DNA of 64,000 bases from Dokdonella sp. (lineage in GTDB: Bacteria; Pseudomonadota; Gammaproteobacteria; Xanthomonadales; Rhodanobacteraceae), in the NCBI GenBank assembly GCA_019634795.1, contig JAHCAR010000008.1, positions 98,577 through 162,576 on the forward strand, given 5' to 3'. The translations under genes were made by a program, and so were the position numbers. The first letter of the stretch is position 1. Each line of letters opens with the position of its first letter. Of the stretch, positions 11,310 to 21,736 are shown one piece after another. The notes beneath the pieces are model-generated. The model did not search any database, was not told the DNA's origin, and worked only from the letters and a program-made list of their open reading frames with translations.

Positions 11310-13937
11310 TCAGTAGGGGATCGGCGGCGGCATGCCGTCGACCGCCACACCGCGACGGCCGAGTTCGGCCCGGGCCAGTGCGGAGCCGGCGCCCTCGGCC
11401 AGCATTTCGGCGCGCAGGGCGAGCAGTTCGAAGCCGGTATCGCGTGCGCGCGCCGCGACGCGTTCGAGTGCCGCGCCCTTGCTGGCCGGCCGCAGCGAAG
11501 CACGCAGCAGGTCGACCCGCAGGGTCAGCAGGGCATCGGGGTTCTCGAGCAGTTCCTTTTCGAGATCATCGAGCATGCGCTCGGCCTGCTCGACGCGACC
11601 CTGGGCGATCAGGGTGCCGGCCAGCAGCACGCCGGCCTGGGCCGCGGCATGGGCGTCGTTGCCGGCACGCATGGCGCGGCGCAGCTCGCGCGCGGACTGT
11701 TCGGCGGCCTCGAGCCGACCCTGGCGGGCGGCCAGCTCGCTGAGGTCGAGTTCGCTCATGCGCACCCAGTCCTCGAGCCCGGCGCGTTCGCGCAGCTCGA
11801 GGGCCAGGCGGAAGCCGGCGTCGGCCGATTCGTTCTCGCCGCGCAGCGCCGCCTGGCGCGCACGAGCGGTCTCGATCGCCGCACGCCGCTGTGCCGGAAC
11901 GCCTTCATCGAGTTCGACCGCCGACAACAACGTGTCGGCGCCTTCGAGATCGGCGCGCAACAGCAGCAACTCGCCGAGACTGGCGATGACCTGCAGGCGA
12001 AAGTCGCTGGCGCGCATGCGCGAGAAACCATCGAGCGCCTCGCGGAAGCGCGCCTCGGCGGCGACGATGCGACCGGCCCGACGATCCTGCACGCCAAGGT
12101 TGAACTGCAGGCGTGCGACATCGAGGGTGGCATCGACCTCCCTGAATGCAACGAGTGCCGCTTCGTTGGCCTCGCGGGCCGCGTCGACGCGGCCGGCCCG
12201 CGCATAGAGGATGGCCAGGTTGCTGCGCGTGGTCGCCTCGCCGCGGCGATCGCCTCCGCGCTCGAACAGGGCCAGTGCCTTCTCCCATTGTTCCTGCGCA
12301 TCGGCGGTGCGGCCGGAGCGCGCCAGCAACATGCCGAGGTTGTTGCGCGCCGATGCTTCGCCGCCGATGTCGCCGGTCTCGAGACAGGCCTGCAGGGCCG
12401 CCTTGGCCGAAACTTCGGCCGCCTCGAGATCGCCTGCGCGCTGCTGGGCGATCGACAGCACATCGAGCGTGCTGGCCTCGGCACGCGGATCGCCGAGCTG
12501 TTTCGATTCCTCGAGCAGGCCGGTCAATTGGCTCACGGCCCTGGCGTGTTCGCCCAGATTGGTCATGACGAAGGCGGCATCGCGTCGCGCTGTCAACGCC
12601 ATGCTGCGCTGACCGAGGGCCAATGCCGACTCGGCAGCCGCGTCGAAGCTCGCGATCGACTCGGCGAACTTGCCTTCCTCGCGCAGCAGCATCGCGCCGA
12701 GCATCTGCCGACGCGGCGCGGCCGCGGGCCAGGGCGTCGCCTGCAGCATCGCGTCGATACGGGCCAGGCTCGCGCGGACTTCGTCGAGATCGCCGGCAAG
12801 CATGCGCGCCGCAGCAAGTTCGAGCAGCGCATCGACGCGGGCATGGTCGCTCGACGCCAGGTCGAAGGCCGCCTCGGCCGCTTGCGCGCGCGCCTTCTGG
12901 TCGCCGCGAATGGCGGCCATGCGGGCTTTCATCAGGCTCAGGCGGGCGCGGTCGACGGCGGGCGACTTCATGGCATCGAGCTGGCCGAGCAGCTCGCCGG
13001 CTTCGTTCATGCGAGCCGCATCGATCAGCGCATCGAGCAGGCGGAAGCCGGCATCGGCGTCGCCGGGATCGAGCTGGTGCAGGGCCTGCAGCGCGGCGAT
13101 GGACTCGTTGCGCCGGTATTCGAGACCGGCGCGGAATCCCTCGAGGCGAAGCTGGTCGGTGCGTGGCAGCCCGCCGGCCGCCGCTGCGGCTGATGCCGCC
13201 CAGGCGCGCGCCTCGACGAGCATGCCGGAGCGCGCTCGGGTGTCGGCCAGCGCGGTCATCGCCGCCACGGATCCGGGCTCGCGCTTGAGCACGCGCTCGA
13301 AGCGGTCGCGCGCGGTCAGCAGGTCGTCGCGGCGCAGCGCATCGATGCCCTCGACATACCAGGCCAGGGCCTGCGGCTCGCGCGGTCGCCCGTCGTGCAG
13401 GACCTCGACCGCCGGCCATGTTTCGGCGCGCTCGGCATCGCGCGCCGAATGCCAGGGTCGCCAGACCAGCAGCGCGACGACCACGGACCCGAGCACGATC
13501 ACGGTCGCAGCCCGCGCGCCCGACGAAAAGCGTCCCGAGGTCGCTTCAGGCACGGGGACCGTGCGCGCCGGCAGCTCGACGGACGGCGTATCGGCCGCGG
13601 CAGGATCCGGGCCGTCCGTCGCTTCGGCCAGAGGCTCCGGCTGCAGCAGAAAGCGGTAGCCGAGCTTGTGCTTGGTCTCGATAAAGCGCGAATTGCGTGC
13701 CGAGTCGCCCAGCGCCTGGCGCAATTCACGGATCGATTGCGAGACGACGCCGACGCTGACCGCCTGGCGGCCCCAGACCTTGTCGAGCAATTCCTCGTGG
13801 CCGATCAGGCGTTGCGCGTTCTCGATCAGGTACCTGAGGACGAGAACGGTGATCGGCCGCAGCGCGATCTCGCCTTGCGGCCCGCGAAGCTGGGCATTGT
13901 CGGTGTCGAAGATGTAGGAGTCGAACCGGTAGCGCAT
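11310..13937 (-). CDS. CadC-like membrane regulator: N-terminal winged helix, TM segment, long TPR region
   Basis: 875 aa. Residues 1-97 are an OmpR-type winged helix (RPITVLVLRYLIENAQRLI, VVSQSIRELRQALGD, FIETKHKLGYRF) with no receiver. A Pro/Ala linker leads to one transmembrane helix (~142-160, AATVIVLGSVVVALLVW). The remainder is Ala/Leu-rich helical repeats (LARIDAML, NNLGMLLARSG, SNLAILYARAGR) typical of TPRs. It likely binds DNA from the membrane like CadC, with the periplasmic TPR part sensing a partner. ATG at 13937; no adjacent target operon is evident, and the next gene at 14074 is divergent. Many xanthomonads have several paralogs of this type. Confidence 0.85.
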   Translation of the reverse strand: MRYRFDSYIFDTDNAQLRGPQGEIALRPITVLVLRYLIENAQRLIGHEELLDKVWGRQAVSVGVVSQSIRELRQALGDSARNSRFIETKHKLGYRFLLQPEPLAEATDGPDPAAADTPSVELPARTVPVPEATSGRFSSGARAATVIVLGSVVVALLVWRPWHSARDAERAETWPAVEVLHDGRPREPQALAWYVEGIDALRRDDLLTARDRFERVLKREPGSVAAMTALADTRARSGMLVEARAWAASAAAAAGGLPRTDQLRLEGFRAGLEYRRNESIAALQALHQLDPGDADAGFRLLDALIDAARMNEAGELLGQLDAMKSPAVDRARLSLMKARMAAIRGDQKARAQAAEAAFDLASSDHARVDALLELAAARMLAGDLDEVRASLARIDAMLQATPWPAAAPRRQMLGAMLLREEGKFAESIASFDAAAESALALGQRSMALTARRDAAFVMTNLGEHARAVSQLTGLLEESKQLGDPRAEASTLDVLSIAQQRAGDLEAAEVSAKAALQACLETGDIGGEASARNNLGMLLARSGRTADAQEQWEKALALFERGGDRRGEATTRSNLAILYARAGRVDAAREANEAALVAFREVDATLDVARLQFNLGVQDRRAGRIVAAEARFREALDGFSRMRASDFRLQVIASLGELLLLRADLEGADTLLSAVELDEGVPAQRRAAIETARARQAALRGENESADAGFRLALELRERAGLEDWVRMSELDLSELAARQGRLEAAEQSARELRRAMRAGNDAHAAAQAGVLLAGTLIAQGRVEQAERMLDDLEKELLENPDALLTLRVDLLRASLRPASKGAALERVAARARDTGFELLALRAEMLAEGAGSALARAELGRRGVAVDGMPPPIPY

Positions 13938-14073
13938 GGCTGCAGTCTAACCGGCATCGATGTCGCCACAAGCCGGCGGGCGAACGGATTTTCGCCGGCC
14001 AGGCGGCTTGCGGGCATGAACGCTGGCCGCCACGATAGAATGAAGTCCCGGACCGGACTGTAAGCTGCCTGCC

Positions 14074-14730
14074 ATGCTGTCGCTGCCTGACCACCCCGTG
14101 CTCGACAAGATCGCCCTGATCGGCGGCTGCGCACGGCTGCCGATCGGTTTCGATGTAGTACGCGCACTGGCCGAAGTGGCCGCCCTGCCCGACGGCCACT
14201 GGGGACAGCGCGGCGGTCGGGTCGGCGTGCACAATCCGGCCCAGGCGATCTTCCTGCGCGGCCACGCGCCGGCCGAAGGCGAACTACCGGTCGAGGATCG
14301 CGAGGTGCTCGGCCTCCTGCCGACCCTGCGCGAGGTGATCGAGCGGATCGTGCCGGCCGCGCCGATGCGCTGTCTGCTGGCCCTGTTGCCGGCCGGCGCC
14401 GTGATCGCCCCGCACATCGACCAGGCCGACTACTTCAGCAAGACCCTGCGCCTGCACTTTCCGCTGACCAGCAACGAGCACGTCTGGATGTACAGCATCG
14501 ACCGCTGCTATCGGATGCGTCCGGGCGAAATCTGGGCGCTCAACAACAGCGCGCGGCATGGCGTGGTCAACGCCGATGCAAGTGCATCGCGCCTGCACAT
14601 GATCTGCGACTTCCTTCCGAGTCCCGAACTGGTCGATCTGCTCGCCCGCGCCGACCGCGGCCTCGGCGAGCCCAACGCCGAGATCGAAAGACAGCTGTTC
14701 GCCGCCCCGCTGCCCGCACGGCGCGCATGA
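14074..14730 (+). CDS. Aspartyl/asparaginyl beta-hydroxylase-fold Fe(II)/2OG dioxygenase
   Basis: 218 aa. The iron and co-substrate ligands of the family are visible: HID in APHIDQADYFSKTLRLHFPL, the distal His in ARHGVVNADA and the Arg in SRLHMICDF. No signal peptide, so cytoplasmic. The stop overlaps the start of the sulfotransferase (ATGA), making a coupled pair. The fused protein at 16224-18134 has the same two activities on one chain, which suggests the pair modifies one common substrate (hydroxylation then sulfation); that order and the substrate are inference. Confidence 0.82.
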   Translation: MLSLPDHPVLDKIALIGGCARLPIGFDVVRALAEVAALPDGHWGQRGGRVGVHNPAQAIFLRGHAPAEGELPVEDREVLGLLPTLREVIERIVPAAPMRCLLALLPAGAVIAPHIDQADYFSKTLRLHFPLTSNEHVWMYSIDRCYRMRPGEIWALNNSARHGVVNADASASRLHMICDFLPSPELVDLLARADRGLGEPNAEIERQLFAAPLPARRA

Positions 14731-15422
14731 TCGCCACCGATCGTTTCGTCTACGTGCATCTGCACAAGTCGGGCGGCACCTTCGTCAATGAATGCCTCGA
14801 GCGCTACTTCCCCGGCGCGCGCCGGCTCGGCTATCACCTGCCGGCGAGCCTGATCCCGGCCGAACTGCAATCGCTGCCGGTGCTCGGATTCGTGCGCAGT
14901 CCGTGGAGCTACTATGTCTCCTGGTACACGTTCCAGTCGCAGATGGCGCAACCGAACGCGCTGTTCCGCTGCGTCAGCGAGAATCGCCGGCTCGATTTCC
15001 GCGGAACGATCCGCAACCTGCTCGATCTCGGCAGCAGCAGCGAGCGCCTCGACGCGCTGTTGCCGCAGTTGCCGGCGGCCTATGGCCAGCATGGCCTGAA
15101 CCTGCCCGGGTTCGCACTTGCGCCGATCCGCGACAGCGGCAAGGGCTTCTACAGTTATCTGTTCGACTACATGTATGGCGGCAGCCGTGGCCCGCTGACG
15201 ATCGGCCGGGTCGAGTCGCTGCGCGCGGACCTGCTCGCCTTCCTCGAACGGCTAGGGCCGCCGATCAGCGCCGAACTGCGCGCCTTCATCGAACAGGCGG
15301 CACCGCGCAACACTTCGAGCCACGGGCGCTACCGCGACTACTACGACGACGCATTGGCCGCGCTCGTCGCCGAGCGCGACGAGCCTTTGCTCGAGCGCTT
15401 CGGCTACCGCTTCGAAGCCTGA
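14727..15422 (+). CDS. Sulfotransferase family protein
   Basis: 231 aa. Residues 8-18 (YVHLHKSGGTFVN) match the 5'-phosphosulfate loop of PAPS-dependent sulfotransferases, and LGFVRSPWSYYVSWY (~56-70) the 3'-phosphate motif. No signal peptide. Translationally coupled to the upstream hydroxylase by ATGA. Acceptor unknown. In many proteobacterial genomes this annotation covers enzymes of cell-surface or metabolite sulfation, so carbohydrate, tyrosine or small-molecule acceptors remain open. Confidence 0.82.
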   Translation: MIATDRFVYVHLHKSGGTFVNECLERYFPGARRLGYHLPASLIPAELQSLPVLGFVRSPWSYYVSWYTFQSQMAQPNALFRCVSENRRLDFRGTIRNLLDLGSSSERLDALLPQLPAAYGQHGLNLPGFALAPIRDSGKGFYSYLFDYMYGGSRGPLTIGRVESLRADLLAFLERLGPPISAELRAFIEQAAPRNTSSHGRYRDYYDDALAALVAERDEPLLERFGYRFEA

Positions 15423-15464
15423 AACGCGGCGCGCGACGAATGCGCCACGGGCCCTGCGTCCAGC

Positions 15465-16052
15465 CTACTTGCGCTTGGCCGGCTTGGCCGGCTCGCCCTT
15501 CTTGCCGAGCGCCTCGAGCAGGGTGCTCATGTCGTCGGCGTGCTCTTCCTCGACCGCGAGGATCTCTTCCATGATGCGTCGCGTGGTCGGATCGGCGTTG
15601 CCGAGATAGGTGACGATCTCGCGATAGCTGTCGATGGCGATGCGTTCGGCGACGAGGTTTTCCTTGATCATGTCGACCAGGTCGTCGCCTTCGACATAGT
15701 CCGAATGGCTGCGCGTGAGCAGGCCTTCCGGCGACAGATTCGGCGCGCCACCGAGCTGGGTGATGCGCTCGGCGATGCGGTCCGCATGCCCCTGTTCCTC
15801 GTTCGCATGCTCGAGGAATTCGGCGGCGACGCTCTGCGCGTTGATGCCCGAGGCCATGTAGTAGTGGTACTTGTAGCGCAGCACGCAGACGATCTCGGTG
15901 GCCAGCGCCTCGTTGAGGATCTTGATCACGGTCTCGCGATCGGCCTTGTAGCCTTCGGTGACCGCACCGCGCTCGATGTGCTCGCGCGCACGCTTGCGGA
16001 TGTTCTTGATGTCGGAAACAAAGGGTTTGCTCGCGGACTTGCTGGCAGCCAT
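15465..16052 (-). CDS. Ferritin-like (bacterioferritin-type) diiron protein
   Basis: 195 aa. The four-helix ferritin-like pattern has the carboxylate/His motifs EALATEIVCVLRYKYHYYMA, EHANEEQGHADRIAERI, ENLVAERIAIDSYREIV and EILAVEEEHADDM, i.e. the usual E...ExxH spacing twice. Lys-rich tails at both ends (ASKSASKPF and KKGEPAKPAKRK). The ATG at 16052 sits behind AAGGAGA, an excellent ribosome site. Likely iron storage or peroxide/iron detoxification. It lies between the two hydroxylase/sulfotransferase loci, whose hydroxylases need Fe(II), but a functional link is speculation. Confidence 0.88.
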   Translation of the reverse strand: MAASKSASKPFVSDIKNIRKRAREHIERGAVTEGYKADRETVIKILNEALATEIVCVLRYKYHYYMASGINAQSVAAEFLEHANEEQGHADRIAERITQLGGAPNLSPEGLLTRSHSDYVEGDDLVDMIKENLVAERIAIDSYREIVTYLGNADPTTRRIMEEILAVEEEHADDMSTLLEALGKKGEPAKPAKRK

Positions 16053-16223
16053 GCTTGTTCTCCTTGTGGGGTTGGCGCTTGCGTGCCGCGGCATGCGGGC
16101 AGGACCCGGGCACCCGGCGGCACGACAACGTCGGACCATTGTGCCGGTCCTCGTGCAGCCCAAGCTGAACGGAAATCCGGGGGGCGCTGCCGAGGGCAGC
16201 GTCGCGCTCCGGTCCGGGCCTGC

Positions 16224-18134
16224 TCAGGTCCCGCGCGAGGCGCTATCGGCGCGTGCGGCGGTCGCCTCGATCAAGGGCAGGACGGCCTCGATCTCGGCCT
16301 CGTGGCGGCGCCATTTTTCGGCGGCCGGCGCCGACAGGGTATGCACCGAATGCGGCAGGGCTGCTTCGAGTGTGGTGTCCCAGTCGAGATCCAGTTCCGA
16401 ACACAGGCGCTGCATCTGGGCCTGCGGGTCGGCGAGGAAGGCGTCGTAGCGGATCCGGTGGACGCGATCGGCGGGCACCGCAGCCAGATCGTCGAGCAGG
16501 ATGCGCGTGGTCGTCTCCCACTGCCGCGCGACGATCTCGGGCAGCGGCTTGCCGATCAGGTCCTTCCAGCCCGGGATCAGCAGCAGCGACCAGGCCGGAC
16601 CGGTCCAGCCCGGCAGTCGCGGGTAGGTGCGGAATGTGCCCGAGTTCCAGGCCTCGATCATGCTCGACAGGGTCTCGCGCGGATCGCGATGCAGGTAGAC
16701 GAAACGGGCCTCGGGAAACACCTCGCGCAGGAACGGAATGCGCAACGCGTTCTTCGGGGTCTTTTCGAGCAGGCGGATCGCGCCCAGGGGCGGACGGCGG
16801 CCGTCGCGATCGCGCAGGGCCTGGTCGAAGCGGGCGCGCAACTGCGCGACCACCTCGGGTGTGGCGGCATCGACGCCGAGTGCGTTCGATGCAAAATCGC
16901 GCGCCGCCGGATGCAGGGCGTCGATGCCCTCGATCTGTACGTGACTCTCGCCACCGACCGTGTACAGGTCGGCAGCGCGCATCAGGGTTTCGAACAGCAG
17001 GGTCGATCCCGAACGCGGTGAGGACAGGATGATCACGGGGCGGTCGAAGCGCGGGTCGGCGGTCGCATCGCCGGCCTTGCCCTGCTTGGTCGGCGCGCTC
17101 GCGCGCAAAGGTACCGCAGTGGCCTTGGCGCCGGCCTGCGCCACTGGCTCGGCGAACGCATCGGGATCGTAGTCGCCCTTGACCTCGAGGCCGCGCTTCG
17201 GATCGTCGTTCAATGCGGCCTGCACGATCATCGCGCGAAACGCGCCGATGAAGCGCATGCCGTTCCTGAGCAGCAGGTTCGAACCGAGGCTCTCGATGGC
17301 CGCCGCGAACGGTTCGAGCGCGGCCCGGTAGTCGGCCCAGCCCTGCTCGCTGGTTCCGTATCGGGCCCACAGCCCGAGCCAGATCGCGTTGAAGCGCTGG
17401 CAGACCTGATGGATGGTCGCGAGCTGGGGCGCCGGGGCCGCTTCGCTGACGATGAAGTTGAGGTGCTCGCGCAGCTCCCACGGCGTCATCACGCTGCCGA
17501 GGTTTTCCGATTCGTAGACCAGTTGCGGATCGCTGGCCGGGTCGGGCGCGACCAGGCGCGCCTGCCAGCCCGGCGCGGGATGCCCCGGAACACGTCCACC
17601 GCTGGCGTGTTCCCAGAACTGTTCGCCGCCGACCGTGTCGGCGACCAGGTGGATGCGCTGCGCCGGATTCGCGTTGATGACCCGGTGCGGGCTCCAGGTA
17701 TCGAAGATCCAGCATTCGCCGGCGGCCATGTTGACCTCGGCATCGCCGCACTGGAAGCGCACGCTGGGCTGGGTCTGGATCGGCACGTGCACACGCACGC
17801 GATCGCGCCAGTAGTAGGCGAGGTCGGCATGCTTGGGCACTTCGGCGTGGCCGGACAGGCGCATCAGCCGGCTGCGGCCCCAGATCGCGCCGAGACTGGC
17901 CATGACCTGGCGCAGGTAGGGACAGGCCTCGAGATGTGCGGTCGGCCGCATCGGCCCCGAGATCGAATCGCTCGAGGGATCGCCATTGACCGCGATCAGC
18001 GGCAAGGCCGAGTTGCCGGCATAACCCTGCGGATGCGGGCGCCAGACCTCCTCGCCGAGCCGCTCGACTTCCTCGAGCAGACGTGCCGCGTCGTAACGCA
18101 GCGGCAACTGGACAAACGGGACTTGCAGCTTCAT
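16224..18134 (-). CDS. Fused aspartyl/asparaginyl hydroxylase - sulfotransferase
   Basis: 636 aa, two-domain protein. The N-terminal ~1-190 is an Asp/Asn beta-hydroxylase-like dioxygenase (KHADLAYYWRDRVRVHVPIQ, WSPHRVIN, QRIHLV give His-x-Asp...His...Arg). A helical linker (~210-350) contains several L/E-rich helices and an Ala/Lys low-complexity stretch. The C-terminal ~380-636 is a sulfotransferase with PAPS loop ILSSPRSGSTLLFETL and RFVYLHRDPRETLSSMIEAW, followed by the conserved RYDAFLADPQAQMQRLC helix. ATG at 18134 (MKLQVPF); longer upstream versions cross an unlikely region. It parallels the split pair at 14074-15422 and is encoded on the opposite strand 1.2 kb away. Confidence 0.85.
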   Translation of the reverse strand: MKLQVPFVQLPLRYDAARLLEEVERLGEEVWRPHPQGYAGNSALPLIAVNGDPSSDSISGPMRPTAHLEACPYLRQVMASLGAIWGRSRLMRLSGHAEVPKHADLAYYWRDRVRVHVPIQTQPSVRFQCGDAEVNMAAGECWIFDTWSPHRVINANPAQRIHLVADTVGGEQFWEHASGGRVPGHPAPGWQARLVAPDPASDPQLVYESENLGSVMTPWELREHLNFIVSEAAPAPQLATIHQVCQRFNAIWLGLWARYGTSEQGWADYRAALEPFAAAIESLGSNLLLRNGMRFIGAFRAMIVQAALNDDPKRGLEVKGDYDPDAFAEPVAQAGAKATAVPLRASAPTKQGKAGDATADPRFDRPVIILSSPRSGSTLLFETLMRAADLYTVGGESHVQIEGIDALHPAARDFASNALGVDAATPEVVAQLRARFDQALRDRDGRRPPLGAIRLLEKTPKNALRIPFLREVFPEARFVYLHRDPRETLSSMIEAWNSGTFRTYPRLPGWTGPAWSLLLIPGWKDLIGKPLPEIVARQWETTTRILLDDLAAVPADRVHRIRYDAFLADPQAQMQRLCSELDLDWDTTLEAALPHSVHTLSAPAAEKWRRHEAEIEAVLPLIEATAARADSASRGT

Positions 18135-18227
18135 GGCGGGATTATCCCACAGTGTCCGCATTCCTCGGCATCTCGCGCCGGCTCATTGCGGGCGGTTGCG
18201 GAGGTGGCGGCAAGGAAGCCGCTCGTA

Positions 18228-18854
18228 TCAGCGCTTGCCGGTTCTCCCGGACCGCCGTTTGCCGGCCGCGGATTTCCGTGCCCTGGCCATGCGCTGCCAG
18301 AACGCCAGCAGCTCCGACAATTGCGCGTTGACGGCCGCGATGTCGAACCGGTCCGCATCCCATCCACCATCGAGCCAGTCCAGCGTCTCGGCGTACTCCG
18401 GATGTGACGGCTGGGCCAGGATCTCCAGCAACTCCTGATAGCGCCACGGACCACCGCAATCTTCAGGCGGGCATGCGCCACTGCCTGTCAGACACTCCAA
18501 TACATCGCCCGCATCGTCGGAGGGCGAAACCGACTTGACCGTCAGGTCATGGATCCAGTCGTCGCCGAAATCGTACCAATACGTCATGCGCGCCCCTTCG
18601 GCGGCGGCGACTTGCTGCAGGGTCACCTTGCGTTCGTTGTCGGCGTCATCGAATTCCGAATCCGGCGGGCCATAACGCGTGCCGCTGCCCAGGTCGGCAC
18701 CGACCACGAATTGATGCAGGTGCGAATCCAACCAGCCCATCACGATCTGGATCGCATCGTGCAGCTGGTCCAGCCGCAGCCACGATGGCACGGCGACTTC
18801 GCGGACGACGGCCGGGGTGACGTCCCTCAGTACGATCTGCAAATGATGCGTCAC
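18228..18854 (-). CDS. pRiA4b ORF-3-like family protein (IS1096 passenger TnpR-like fold)
   Basis: 208 aa. MTHHLQIVLRDVTPAVVREV, LDQLHDAIQIVMGW, HLHQFVVG, YWYDFGDDWIHDLTV and CLTGSGACPPEDCGGPWRYQ are the standard signature of the plasmid pRiA4b ORF-3 family. Function in the family is unknown; the Cys/His cluster suggests metal binding. The basic tail (RKSAAGKRRSGRTGKR) is unusual and may be disordered. It sits 26 nt downstream of thiC on the same strand, so probably co-transcribed with it; no transposase is nearby. Confidence 0.85.
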   Translation of the reverse strand: MTHHLQIVLRDVTPAVVREVAVPSWLRLDQLHDAIQIVMGWLDSHLHQFVVGADLGSGTRYGPPDSEFDDADNERKVTLQQVAAAEGARMTYWYDFGDDWIHDLTVKSVSPSDDAGDVLECLTGSGACPPEDCGGPWRYQELLEILAQPSHPEYAETLDWLDGGWDADRFDIAAVNAQLSELLAFWQRMARARKSAAGKRRSGRTGKR

Positions 18855-18880
18855 CGACGACTCCTTTCCGCCCTCGCGAT

Positions 18881-20776
<1,896 letters not shown>

Positions 20777-20826
20777 CTAGGGATCGACCTCTGCGGATCG
20801 ACTCCCGCGAGGGATTCGCAAATCAG

Positions 20827-20855
20827 AAAAGCGGGCCGTCGGGCGCGCGACGCCC
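20827..20855 (-). terminator. Attenuator terminator of the thiC TPP riboswitch
   Basis: Read on the minus strand, GGGCGTCG pairs with CGAC(G)GCCC around a short GC loop, followed by GCTTTTC. It lies ~10 nt after the aptamer and ~70 nt before thiC, the position expected for transcriptional attenuation. One bulged G in the stem. Confidence 0.65.
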
Positions 20856-20860
20856 ATCAG

Positions 20861-20942
20861 AAAAAGCTCCCTACACCGGTGCAAACCGGATCAGGTTCCA
20901 AGGGACTCTCTCAGCCGGCCAACGCCGGCACCCCCGCTTCAG
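20861..20942 (-). promoter_or_regulatory. TPP riboswitch (THI element)
   Basis: On the minus strand the order of conserved blocks is GGGGTGCC, GGCTGAGAGAGTCCC, GAACCTGATCCGGTT and ACCGGTGTAGGGAGC, which is the thi-box aptamer with its pyrimidine-sensing CUGAGA and the pyrophosphate-side loop. It is 100 nt upstream of thiC on the same strand, with a terminator between. Confidence 0.95.
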
Positions 20943-20997
20943 GCAGGCATTGAAGCACGTCGCCGCGCATGAGGCCAGCCGCTCATGCTTTGGGGTC

Positions 20998-21368
20998 GAG
21001 ACGGGCGCTGTCGAAGCGGCTCGGGGACGTCAGGCACCCTTCGACTCCGGCGCTGCGCGCCTACGCTCAGGGCGAACGGGAGATATTGCACGGTCGCCGC
21101 CCACACGACCCTTCGCGCTTGCCTCCCACCCCACCGTTCGCGCTGAGCACCCCATCCAACCGTTCGCGCTGAGCGTAGCTTGCGAAAGCAAGCGAAGTCG
21201 AAGCGCCTCGGGACGCCAAACACCCTTCGACTCCGGCGCTGCGCGCCTACGCTCAGGGCGAACGGGGGAGGTTGCAGGGTCGCGGGCCGCGCGCTTGTTC
21301 GCGCTGAATACACCACCCAACCGTTCGCGCTGAGCGTAGCTTGCGCCAGCAAGCGAAGTCGAAGCGGC
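20998..21368. repeat. Palindromic repeat field, left part (A and B arms)
   Basis: The arm A consensus starts CACCCTTCGACT, ends CTCAGGGCGAACGG and is ~45 bp (copies 21035-21079, 21221-21265). Arm B is its near inverse, starting CCGTTCGCGCTGAGCGTAGC and ending GAAGTCGAAGCG (copies at 21160 and 21320, with a truncated one near 21133). B followed by A after ~15 bp makes a ~105 bp imperfect hairpin. The last B here (21320-21368) is not followed by A but by the GIY-YIG gene. Apart from the riboswitch, the 20759-21377 gap holds nothing else. Confidence 0.92.
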
Positions 21369-21377
21369 TCGAATCGA

Positions 21378-21674
21378 CTATCGCACTCGCTCGTGTCGAT
21401 GCCGCCCTCTGGCCAATTCGGAGATTCGGCCCCAGTCGCCACGCATCCAGGCCAACTTCTTTGCCCGACTCCATCCCTTGAGCTTGCGCTCCATGACCAG
21501 AGCCTCATAGCGAGTCTCGAACTCCTCGACATGCACCAACTTCAAGGGCCGGCGTGAGGCTGTATAGCATTCGACACCGGCATCATGCTGCTGTAGGCGC
21601 TTGTCCAGGTCGTCGGTGTGACCGATGTACAGGCTCGCGTCCGCGCATTCGAGAATGTACAGGCTGAATGCCAT
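21378..21674 (-). CDS. Single-domain GIY-YIG nuclease (YhbQ/UPF0213-like)
   Basis: 98 aa, the whole protein being one GIY-YIG domain. S-L-Y (Y6) and L-Y-I-G (Y16-G18) are the signature tyrosines, R26 is in DLDKRLQQH, and the metal-binding Glu is in ALVMERKLKGWSRAKKLAW. No extra DNA-binding domain; the C-terminal tail is basic (RGRHRHERVR). The ATG at 21674 follows CGGAG at 8 nt. The frame stays open far upstream through the repeats, but those codons are repeat-derived and not part of the gene. The gene lies precisely between a B arm (21320-21368) and an A arm (21737-21781) of the surrounding palindromic repeat, as if carried in its loop. Confidence 0.9.
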   Translation of the reverse strand: MAFSLYILECADASLYIGHTDDLDKRLQQHDAGVECYTASRRPLKLVHVEEFETRYEALVMERKLKGWSRAKKLAWMRGDWGRISELARGRHRHERVR

Positions 21675-21736
21675 GTGCGGCGCTCCGACCAACTTTGCGC
21701 CAAGCGTATCGCAGTGAGATGGTGTGGTCATGCAAG

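Noticed and set aside
11190-13193. 667-codon plus-strand frame opposite the TPR regulator
   Set aside because: Antisense shadow of the 875-aa winged-helix/TPR gene; no motif, no ribosome site.
18228-18854. Insertion-sequence remnant because of the IS1096 passenger-like family
   Set aside because: The gene is intact, follows thiC closely, and there is no transposase, terminal inverted repeat or target duplication around it.
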